Source of the DNA: Saxidomus purpurata
Lineage: Eukaryota; Mollusca; Bivalvia; Venerida; Veneridae
DNA: 64,000 nucleotides
Assembly (NCBI GenBank): GCA_022818135.1
Contig: JAFMSR010000006.1
Location: 32,765,497 to 32,829,496, forward strand
Reading direction: 5' to 3'
The translations under genes and the position numbers were made by a program. Shown here piece after piece: positions 1-10,600 of the stretch. The notes under the pieces are model-generated. The model saw only the letters and a list, made by a program, of their open reading frames with translations, was not told the DNA's origin and ran no database searches. The first letter of the stretch is position 1, and each line of letters starts with the position of its first letter.

Positions 1-440
1 TGGTCCTACATTTGTACTATCATACATCATATAATTGCTCTTTTCCATATGATATAGAAGTGAAAGCTGTAGGAAGTATGCATGCTAACTTTGAACTCTC
101 TAATACTGGTCAGCTTTGAAAATCCATTACAAAACGAAGCAATTAAAATACCCCCACTCCTGCACTGGTGACTCTTTACGGTACTGAGAAGCTGTTTAAA
201 TGCTTGTTTTTCTATTGTTAGTATCAAGGGTACCCGTGTGCATTGGACCAGAACAAGGATGCTATAGAGCAAGTTTGGGCTAAATATGTTTCCTTTCTCT
301 AGATACTCATGGAAGTTAATTCGTAAATGTCAAATTTGGGACATTCTTTAAAACAAGGGGGCCATACAAATGTTATGACATACATTCATCAATTCTAAAC
401 ACAGCCTGAGCCAGTGGCTCACATGAGCTTAAAAAGGAAA
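1..440. other. Region downstream of RPS18, no gene seen
   Basis: AT-rich sequence with one short open frame that has no recognisable motif. I see no exon, RNA gene or bounded repeat here. Confidence 0.5.
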
Positions 441-468
441 AGCAAGAACAAATTTCTTTGCTTTTTTT

Positions 469-474
469 TTTATT
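469..474 (-). promoter_or_regulatory. Poly(A) signal of RPS18
   Basis: AATAAA on the minus strand, 20 bases past the RPS18 stop codon. A very short 3' UTR is usual for ribosomal protein mRNAs. Cleavage would fall around 445-460. Confidence 0.7.
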
Positions 475-493
475 GACAGACTGTATGTACATT

Positions 494-3400
494 TTATTTC
501 TTCTTTGAGACACCAACTGTTTTACCAGTGTGGCCTGTTGTCTTTGTGTGCTGACCTCTGACACGTAGACTGAAAAACAAAAGACATCACTATAACCATA
601 CAGATACATGCTTCTGGGACCCTAACAATTTCAGTCAGAGGTTTTCTTTTCCTAGACAATAAGTGTTATCAACAAAATAGTCAATGATCAATGGGACACA
701 ACTCTAAAATGTTTGGTGAAAAATGCATCAAAAATACATCTTGCACATCTACATTTCACAGTAACTGTTACATCATTCAAGTTTAATTGCCATCTTTTTC
801 AGTACCATGCTCCTTTAGACAGATATGCATACAGTATCAACAGAGAAATTCATGCAAAATGAACCAAGTTCAGACAGTGTAGATGTATGGGCTGTCTGAT
901 TAGGAGCTATACTGGTTGCAAAACATGCATTTGACAACAGCATGACTCAAAAGTTCTGCTTTTATGATCTGATAACATTTACTGCTTAACATCCACACCG
1001 TTTTACAAGATGTGTGTTATACAATTACAGACCTAATGTTGAGGTCAATATATAGTTTTGCGGACCTGTTAAAAAGTGATACTGACAGAGTACGAAGTCA
1101 GTATCATTTTTTCACAAGTCCGCAAAACTATTTATTGACCTAAACTTTAGCCTAAAATTAATATATCGTATTCCTCATAAAAAGTAGTGAAAATATGTGA
1201 ATACGTCCTGAAATCCACGCAAGTTTACACATTATTTTCAAGGTCTACACATACTTCTGTGAACTCTGCATGTAATGGCTATCAGCCAATCAGGATTAAG
1301 TATTTATGACAGGTATATGATATAAACTGCCAAATCAACATACCCCCAGTAATGTCTAAGACCTCTGTGTGTTCTGATCTTCTTTAATCTTTCCAAATCT
1401 TCACGGAGCTTGTTGTCAAGTGAGTTAGACATCACCTACATGGAACAAAGGAAATTGTACTGTGTATATCTTTAACATTGAAAAACCAGAGTTGCTTATA
1501 AAAACCTGGAACTGCTTTCTAAAAACGACACATTTGTCAGTGTCTAAACAGCTGTTTCATAAACTACAGGAAGATGTTCACAACACTGCAGTTTCTTGAA
1601 CACAATGAGTTCTGGACACTGAAAAACAGTAAACTGTTTTGGATTCATCATTCAAGTGTTTCTAAAATTGCTCTTCTAGTACATTTTAAAATGCTTCTTC
1701 TGTTCTGCTTTTTCCATATACATGCAATACTCTTAATAAACTGTTTTCCTGATGCAAGTCCAGAATAATTCTAATGTGACACAACACAGTTCTGTTTTCA
1801 TTTGATGCATTTTCCATAGGTAACAAGTTTGCCAAAGATATTCCATACAATGTTATGCCGTGTAAACAGAGCCTTGTACCAAATTAAAATCTGTGTACAT
1901 GTGTACATCATCCTGTGAATATGACTGCTTTATAAGTAACTTTGATCAGCACAGGCTATCCATCATTATCTTGTACAAGGTTGTAGTTTTTGGACAACCA
2001 TAGTTAGTTATTTTTTACAGGCAAGCAGTTAACCCAACCATCGTTCTTGGGAAGAACCAGTACTAGATCTATCCCTATCCTCACCAGGAAATTGCAAACT
2101 TTCTCACATTTAAAAATATGGTCGGTAGCAGGGCCCTCCATCAACAAGAGGTTTCAGTAATTCAAGTCGGCGATTCTAATTTTTTTTTGTACACAAGGAA
2201 AAAGGAACTGTTATTACGAAGACAAACATGTACATTTTGTTACCTGTGTAAATTTACCATCCTTGACATCCTTCTGTCTGTTGAGGAACCAGTCTGGAAT
2301 CTTGTACTGGCGAGGATTCTGCAGAATTGTCATCACTCGCTCAATCTGTAATCATTCACGATTACATCATTAACATCCTAATAGCATTAATAAATGTTAT
2401 AAAGAATTGAACAAATGTATTTCCATCAATATAAATACCAAATTTTGGCTTTGGTAAATCCAATTTTAAATTTTTCTAACCAATTAGAAGATACCACTTA
2501 AAATCCAGGAAAAAAAATCCCTGCAGTTGAATGGCATGTCCTCACATGACAAAATATACCGTTTCAACTGACCTTGCAAAAAAAAAAAAAAATCAAAATA
2601 GAACCACCATTTGAACCTTACCTCTTCTTCTGTAAGTTCACCAGCTCTTTTGCTGAGATCTACATCTGCCTTCTTGCAAACAATGTTGGCATAGCGACGA
2701 CCAACACCCTGAAGAATAGAGCAAAAAAACTCTAAGCAAGTGATCGATCATGGTTCAATGTAACATTAATTCATAATTATTATATAACCTAAAAAGTAAC
2801 TACATGTTTTTACCCATCAAATTACAAGTCATTAAAAAAAAATCCCTACCTGGGTGGTTTCAAAATAAATGAGGAAAAAGTGTGACATTAGGGGTCATTT
2901 TTAGATATAAAATAAAGCTGATCATTTCTATCACAATTTAACAGAGACAAGCTGAATTTTCTAAAAACATCAAAGATTAAAGAATTTGAAAATGTCAGTA
3001 GTTATATATTTTAAGTGTTTATTTGAAATAAATGAACTTTTCAAATCAATGGGTATATTTTCATATACCATAAATTGAATAAAAGACTTTAATAGAAATC
3101 ATCATTTCTTCACTTTGTCATAGTATATGATTGAAAATTACATTTGAACACAAAAATTTGATATTTGGTTTTATTTTTTTTATGAAAGTTGCGTTTTTTC
3201 AGTTTTCAAACTTTTAATTTTTAAATCAAAGGTTGAAACTTTTTATAGTTCTATAAATGCATAAAAGGAAAATATGAGAAGACCTGTTTTACAATATTTA
3301 AACATTAAAAAGAAAAATAATAAAAATTTCACGCTTGTAGGACAAGGTTAAGGCGTCTAAATTTAGTTCTGAAGGTATTCTAGAAGTCTTTACTTTTGTT

Positions 3401-6400
3401 ACACTCGGGACACAAGACAACTTAGACAGCTACTGAAATGTTAATAATGTGCCCATTTACTTTAAAGAGAAATAAAGTTTCCATCTTCAGGTGTCTGCCC
3501 TCTTATCTGCCAGCCCTTCTTTTCAATGCAGTTTAAAAAGACAAAATGTAACTCAGGTGCTGAACAATATGTATGTTATGATCTTCATTACTTTGCTCTA
3601 TGCACTGCTTAGCATAGCTGACATTGACCAGCCCTTCACCATGGTTCGTAACAGCTGGAATCAGGCTAAGGGTTTGAGCTAAAAGTTGGGAGGCACAGTG
3701 CTCAGGTGGTTAATACTCCGGGCTACCAATATGGGACATTCTCAGTTAGAATCCTGGCCGGGTGCATTGAAAATCTCAGAAACATTTTGCAGGGTTTCCC
3801 ATCCATCTAAGGGAAGAACTGGTAAGAAACCAAGAGGTAGTGTCATGTGTTTCCATGCTATATGGGGAAATTATCAAGGGGTCTATTTGTGAAGAGGGTC
3901 TGGTACTCAGATCGTCCTGTTTCTGCATCTATCTCTATAACCTTGTAACACCTGTCGGGGGTCTTTGCAGTGTCACCTAAGGAGAAATCCTAGGGTCAGT
4001 CAGGACTAGAACAATAAAAAGACCACTGTTAGTGCATGCATAGATAGAAAGAAAGCAGAAAGAGGATAAAAAAAGAAAAGCAACATTTTAACAGGGAATT
4101 CAGTTTTGGATAGGTTCAAAGAGTCAGGTTTTTTTTCTCTGTTACTTGTAATACATGATTAAACCATTTGCCTTCTGTTTAGTCTTCTTTTTTCTCAGTT
4201 TTTGTTTTCTTAAGCTTTTATTCTTCACCAAACTCAAGCTTTTGTTCTCAACTTTTTAACCTTCTGCCTGTTCTTTATTTTGAAGTATTTTCTTTGCCTT
4301 ATTTTCTCTAACCTTTTCTTTAGACTTGAGTTAGTTTTCAGTTTCTTACAAGGTTTCCGTCTCCATAGAAGAAGTCACCTTTTTCCTCATATTTTTCAGT
4401 TGTTTCCTTTGAACTTATAGTTCTCCCTTTCAAGGGGATTTTTTAACAACTAGTTTTGGCATTGTTTTGTTTGTTTCAAATAATTTCCTGTTTCAAGAAA
4501 CATTTTGAGTGAAAATATAACAGAATTTTAATTTTAGTGTCCCGAGTGTAACATTTAATGGCATTTGGAAACCTGGGATGATTTGTTTGTAATAATAATA
4601 TTATAAATGAAATTCATGCTCACTTACATCATGTAAAAATCAACATTAATTATACTAAAGATGTGTTATTCTTCATGTAACATACTAAATAGAAACTGCT
4701 TATTATATTCAAATATTAGTATTTTTTCACGTTTTAAATACTTACTCACTCACAGGTACTTCATTCTACAGGTGTAAAGCATTAAAATGTTACAGTGTCA
4801 TTTATATGAAGCAACTTAACTATAGAAGATATTTATTTGATAATTTCTGTGCCATTTACATGTGACAATCAAACATGTCAAAAAAGGTGTTACACTCGGG
4901 ACATCAGTTATGATCGTGTAGAGAATTAACATGCTTTACTACTTGATCATGTCAGTAGCAGATATACTTATACTGACATGCTTGTCTCAAAAGTAAAATA
5001 AAATAAAGAATTAGGCAGAGAATATAAAAGTGGCATACATCAAAAGTCAAAATGTTACACTCGGGACATTCCTGGGTCACTGAGCTCCTGTATCAATCTG
5101 GTTTATATTAATGGTCTTAAATACAATTGTGCAACATGGTTAACAAAGCATAACATAACTTTATAAAGAAACAAAGTTTGAATCATATTTTAGATGCCAC
5201 TGTACAATTACCAGCTGTTTGAATTCAAAAAGTATATTTTTTACTGAAAAAATATTCCAGTGAGTGGGTTATTTAAAGTGAAACAAATCTTAATGAATCT
5301 GGACAACCATTAACAAATAGTGTTAAAAATCACAGGTGCATTGCTAAACTTTTAGTAGGAAAAAGACTTATTAAAGTAAGATAAGATTTATTTAAAATTT
5401 ATAACATTTGAATATAATGTTAATGTTAAAATGTCACACAGAAAATGTTACACTCGGGATGTTTTTGGCAAGGTTTTTTACTCTAACTTTTTAACCAGTA
5501 ACTCAATAAAGACGAAACTTTGCAACTCTAAGTAAAACACTAAAACGCAGATTCTGCATGCAGAAGTTTGTCTAAAAATCACATAATATTCAGTTTATCT
5601 GAAATAGAAGAAATGTCTTCATTTTTTTTGAAACCACCCACCTACAGACCCATATTTTTTCCAACATGTTACAAGAAATGGACATATTTCTAAGGCCTTA
5701 TTTGTATAAAAAATCTAAATGTTACTTTTTACATATAGAAATAGGGTGCAGACTGCAGACCTTGCAGTTCTGTACTTTTTTCTAGAGATACTCAAAAATA
5801 CTAATACTAGTTTACCTTGATGGCAGTCAGAGCAAACATGATGTTGCGTCGTCCATCTATATTCGTGTTCAAAACACGAAGAATGTGCTGGAACTTCTCT
5901 GGTATCACTAAAGCCTGAAAATATAAGTAACAGATAATTATAGTTTCATCTAACACTAACTTCTATTTAATCGTTACCATAACATATTCAGTGGTCAAGT
6001 GAAATTTGCATAGAATGCAACATTGATCTGCGTACATTCATCTTTATATTTCTACAAGCGCATTTAACACATACAAATTAAATGGTTTTGTCAAACTACC
6101 CATTTGTCTAACTTGTATTATTCACAGATACTCCGTCCCAGCACATTATCATACATTTTCATACAGATTTAAGCAACTCATATATATACAGAAGAAATTA
6201 CTTGAAACTGTTTTCATATAAACTGAAACTACCTTTTTCAAATTATAGTTTCAAATAATTTCTTCTGTATTTGTATAAAAATGTTTGACAATCTGGATGC
6301 AGTGGATGGGGATAAGTTGATTTTATAGCTTGATCGAGCAATTTTATTAAACTTTGGTCAGTTTCAGCTCTACCGAGCGATAAAATCAACTTATCCCCAG

Positions 6401-7538
6401 CCTGATAATGTGCTGGGACAAATCCCTTGTTTCTTATTTCTCATTTACGTATTTGTTACGGTAAGTAGGACGTCTAAACACTGTGCATGAAATACAAATT
6501 GCAAAATTTCAAATACACTGGCATACAAAATGTATACATGACTTGAGCGAGAAAATTCTACATGTGTAGGTTTAAATGGATAACATATTGATTTCTAGGG
6601 TAAGCAAGACTTAAAATTTGGTTTAGATTGATTAAGAAATGAATACTGTAATCTATTTTATGTTGGAAAAATTCATTTATATATTTTTTAAATACATTTT
6701 CAACCGCTTCCAAACTTCGAGGTGGAAAGTGCTATAGGAAATTGAAGCACACTGATTAGACCCAACATTTCACCAATGAATATAAGAAGTGAAATATCAC
6801 AAAATTTCAACGCGACAGTAAAATGCAGGGTCTTATTTATAGGACTAGCTGGGTCTGCATTATTCACAGGTGAAACAATCAACTTGGCTGTGGTATTGGC
6901 AGGTAAATGTACATAATCAGGCAATTATGATTCAACTATAACTTGATAGGAATCATAGGTCAATGATTAGTTCAAGACTCTTCCAGTCCATGTGCATGCA
7001 TAAATTAAAGAATAATGGACATGAACTTGCTGGTGTAGCGGCTACACCGTTAGCGGCAGATTTGACGAGAAGAAACTGGATGGAAGACAACGTGTTTGCG
7101 AATTACCAATGTTCATGAATAAGAGACATTTAGTCGCCCAGTAGGACGAGTGACTTGAAAATACTGTAGTTTAAACACCACTGTCTGATGATGAAAACGA
7201 TTTTTACGGTATCTATTTAGAATGAAAGTATATGACCAGGGTAACATGGGAAAGGAATTCATTGGCGCATCTCGTGAGGAAGTATCTTGGAAGAGCAGAA
7301 TGATAAATTTTGGTGTAACAGTCCGATATTAAACCTTTTCGCAAAATTGTGCAGCATTCTTCCATGGTAAGAAAATGTTCCCTACTGAAGAATGTACATC
7401 TAATTCGTACAACAAAGGTCATGCTTTAATAGGAAAATCAATTGTCCGTTATGGGAAGTTATTTGATTTAACATATATCTTAAATTAACTTCAGATTTTG
7501 GTCGATATATTTGCCAAATAGTTCTGTTCGCTTACCAT
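494..7538 (-). CDS. RPS18: 40S ribosomal protein S18 (uS13), six coding exons
   Basis: Component of the head of the 40S ribosomal subunit. Coding exons on the minus strand, in transcription order: 7538-7536 (only the ATG), 5914-5816, 2708-2622, 2345-2244, 1435-1344, 569-494. All junctions are GT-AG and the phases join into exactly 152 codons plus TAA, the usual family length. Recognisable segments are [84 protein letters not shown] and the C-terminus TVGVSKKK. An initiator ATG alone on exon 1 is typical of metazoan ribosomal protein genes and fits the donor GTAAGC directly after it. The leader starts with a pyrimidine tract of the 5'TOP kind, so translation is probably under growth (TOR/LARP1) control. 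Introns 1 and 2 are enlarged by transposons. Identification is secure; only the exact transcript ends are inferred. Confidence 0.97.
1042..1141. repeat. 100-bp near-palindrome in RPS18 intron 5
   Basis: AGGTCAATATATAGTTTTGC at the left is matched by its near-complement ending TATTTATTGACCT at the right. The inner arms, GATACTGAC and GTCAGTATC, also pair. The whole block can fold into one hairpin and looks like a short foldback MITE. Confidence 0.7.
3398..5461. repeat. Five dispersed copies of a 16-bp motif inside the 2.8-kb element
   Basis: TGTTACACTCGGGACA or a close variant occurs at about 3398-3413, 4888-4903, 5053-5068 and 5446-5461 on the plus strand and, inverted, at 4538-4553. The sequence between copies is not itself repeated in any obvious way, so this is not a tandem array. 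It could be a binding site for the element's transposase; that is inference. Confidence 0.6.
3686..3900 (+). mobile_element. tRNA-derived SINE (nested)
   Basis: A tRNA-like head has an A-box-like segment (GCTCAGGTGGTTAATA) and a B-box-like segment (AGTTAGAATCC, about 3744-3754) at normal tRNA spacing. It lies inside the 2.8-kb transposon. It is not a functional tRNA gene, because no acceptor stem pairs cleanly. Confidence 0.5.
6135..6419. mobile_element. 285-bp MITE in RPS18 intron 1
   Basis: The termini are near-perfect inverted repeats: GTCCCAGCACATTATCA at the left and its complement ending GTGCTGGGAC at the right. An inner inverted pair (GGATAAGTTGATTTTAT and ATAAAATCAACTTATCC) lies near the right end. 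It is non-coding. A target duplication is not clear. Confidence 0.65.
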
Positions 7539-7639
7539 AGTGGCAGTTCAGCGGAAAAGGAAGTAAACGCTACTTTGGTACCAGGCGTCCTTGGTGCGTA
7601 GGCAATAAGCGCAGAAAGCCGGGATACAACTTCTCCAAA
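7539..7639. promoter_or_regulatory. Bidirectional promoter of RPS18 and VPS52
   Basis: The RPS18 start codon (minus) and VPS52 start codon (plus) are only 101 bases apart. On the minus strand, CTTCCTTTTCC at 7563-7553 is a good 5'TOP start, leaving about 76 bases from that putative TSS to the VPS52 ATG. I see no TATA box in either direction, as expected for a housekeeping bidirectional promoter. Both leaders must overlap or abut in this interval. TSS positions are inferred, not seen. Confidence 0.75.
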
Positions 7640-10600
7640 ATGGAGACAGACACTTGTCACCGCAGAACTGTAAGGGCGATTTCTCCAAAAGTATAAGCAA
7701 GAAATACATTTAAAGATGTTCAGTAACCCGTAAAGAGCTGAATATACAGCAAATGAATTTCATATCACATAAGAATTTAGTCATTTTCTCCTGTGAATGT
7801 GCCAGAACAGTGAAAATATGTTCATACCCTAGTTTTCGTACCATAAACCATTCGAACTAGACAGTTACTGACATAGGCACTAAGTTACAAATCAATTTGT
7901 ATTTTCTATCCTGTACATTTTACTTTCACTTAACTTACACATAAAAGTTAGAATGTGCAGAAAAGAATAAAACCTATTTGATTAAGCTTGATAACGTCAT
8001 GCTTGTCCTTCAATCAGATTATCTATCCTCTCGTTTCTTCACTCGGGAGACGGGGTAAACTGTGTTTTTAGTAGACTTCTTTGTGAGTTTAAATTAATAT
8101 AAAATGTACTTCAATAGTTTTAAACATATAAAATCCTTAGAAATTGAATTCAAACAGGGCTTTTTCTGGCTCTTTTGGGAAAAAGCACCTGGCCTGAATT
8201 GGGAAAAAATGCGGCGTTTTTCTGATCAAATTGGGAACTTATGTATGAGTTTATTACGAGTCTATTACCTTGAGGCCAAAAAAAAATCTATGTTAAGGGC
8301 AACGGTCCCAAAAATTTAGGTAAAGGGGCAAAGTTTTTTTCTTTTAAAAAAAAAACTCTGTGTTAAGGGTGATGGTCCCAAGAATGCTATGTAGTGTAAG
8401 AACAGATTAAACAAAAATATCTTTGTTTTTTTCAATTTTTTTTTTTTGGAATTGGGAAAAATGAAGGTTATTTCGATAGGGAGAAAAAGTCCTGTCAAAG
8501 CTTTAAATGTACAAGAGCCCAAGAAAACTTGTTTAATTTTATATTTCTTATCTTTGATTTAATACTACTTGAAAGCGTAGGTACTTGGCGTGTAGCAAAG
8601 ACCCCCTAGACCCTGCTACAACCCAATGATCCTCTAACACAAACCTAAAACAAAATCAAAATTTGTTTTAGGTTTGTATCCACTAACACAAACCTAAAAC
8701 AAAATTTAAATTTGTTTTAGGTTTGTGTTAGTGGGTCATTGGGTTGTAGCAGGGGTCTAGGGGTCTTTGCCACAAGCCAAGTACCAAACATGTTTTAAAC
8801 TTAGTATGTTATACAGATTTAAAATGTACAAATGTATAGATATCAGCATGATATCCACATTACAAAATATTGCTACAGCCAGTAAAAGTCATTTTTTGAA
8901 GCACCGGGCAAAATAAAAGAAGTCACAATATTCATATTTTATAGTGATTTTTAGCTCACCTGAGCACGAAGTGCTCAAAGGTGAGCTATTGTGATCGCCT
9001 GTTGTCTGTCGTCTGTCTGCCTGTCCACACTAGGGCTGCAACGATTAAGCTGACAACTGATTCAAATCAATTTTGATTCGATTCTTTACATGTATATGTC
9101 ACAACAAGTTCAGCATTTTCAGCCCTAAAGGTGAAATGGGGGGTCTTTCAGCAGCACGACACAACCCATTTTATTTCACTGGTAACATTATAAGTAACAG
9201 GGGAAGTGATTGCTGCATGACTAAGCGCGGCTAAAGGCTGGGATTCCGGTACTAAATTACGGTTATGTGAACTGGGATTAAAAAACGAATTGAGTCGAAA
9301 AAGTCCGGGATTGAATCGCGAAACGGATCGTGGCCACGGTAGTCGAATTCCGACGAATCGCATCAAATTGTTGCACCTCTAGTCCACACTTTACCTTCTG
9401 TATGCAATAGAGGCTGCATTTTTCACTGGATCTTCATGAAACTTGGTCAGTACGACTTTCTTGATGAAACCTAGCTTGTGTTTAAACATGGGTCATCCAG
9501 GGTGAAAACTAGGTCACAGGGTCAAATCATAGAAAAACCTTGTGTATGCAAAAGAGGTTGCATTTTTCATTTGATTTTCATGAAACATGGTCAGTATGAT
9601 AACTTTGATACAATCTAGGTCGAGTTTGAACATGGGTCATCTAGGGTCAAAAACTAGGTCATGGGGTCAAATAAAAAAAACCTTGTGTATATGCAATAGA
9701 GGTAGAATTTTTCATTGGACCTTCATGAAACTTGGTCAGTATGATTGCCTTTATTAAATCTAGGTCGAGTTCATACATTGGTCATCTAGGGACAAAAACT
9801 AGGTCACTGGGTAAAATTATAGAAAAACCTTGTGTATGCAATAGAGGTTGCATTTTTCATCGGATTTTCATGAAACTTTGTCAGTATGATTGTCTTGATG
9901 AAATTTATGTCTAGTGTGAATATGGGTAATCTGAGGTCAAAAACTAGGTAACCCTGTTACAAACCTTGTGTATGCCATACAGGTGACATTTACAACCCAA
10001 TTATCATGCAAATTGGTCAAAAGGTATGCCTTATCGTGTTTATGATATAAAGTTTAGAGTTGAAGTTTGGTCACATATTGTCATAAGTCGCAGGTGAGCT
10101 ATATAGGGCCATCTTGGCCCTCTTGTTTATATAGGTCCATGCAGGGTTGTAGAGGGGACTCTGGGGGATGTGGGTCCTTGCCCCATGCCAGGCACATGTG
10201 TTCTGAAGGAGAAACCTTAGTAGCACAGTGTTTATATGCATGCCTGAATAGTTGTCATATTTATTAAATTAATTATATTTACAGGATATGGAAGGCATTG
10301 CATTGAATTTAGGGGAGCTTGATCTTACATCAGATGACTTCCTACTGGAAGAAGTAGATGGTAAGAGTACTAATAGCTATTAGCTGAGATCTACTTTAAT
10401 TAAACATCATTGTTACGCAAAATAACTACTAAAATAAAGCTGATGCAAGCTTACTACATTGTGGTGAATATTGAAACTACCATATCTTATATCAGACATC
10501 AAATGTCTTGTTTATTTCAGTTCACATCCAGGAGAATTTGGAGGATGAGTTTGTAAAAGAAGCTTTGAAAACAGTAAGTTTTTACTGAAGTTTCTGGTTT

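Larger units (their letters stand above)
2850..5640. mobile_element. 2.8-kb DNA transposon with terminal inverted repeats, RPS18 intron 2
   Basis: The left end reads TGGGTGGTTTCAAAATAAAT (from 2851). The reverse complement of the right end reads TGGGTGGTTTCAAAAAAAAT (from 5640). CCTAC flanks both sides (2845-2849 and 5641-5645), consistent with a 5-bp target duplication. I found no transposase, so it is non-autonomous or decayed. It carries five copies of the 16-bp motif TGTTACACTCGGGACA and a nested tRNA-like SINE. I cannot assign a superfamily. It makes up most of the 3.1-kb intron. Confidence 0.65.
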
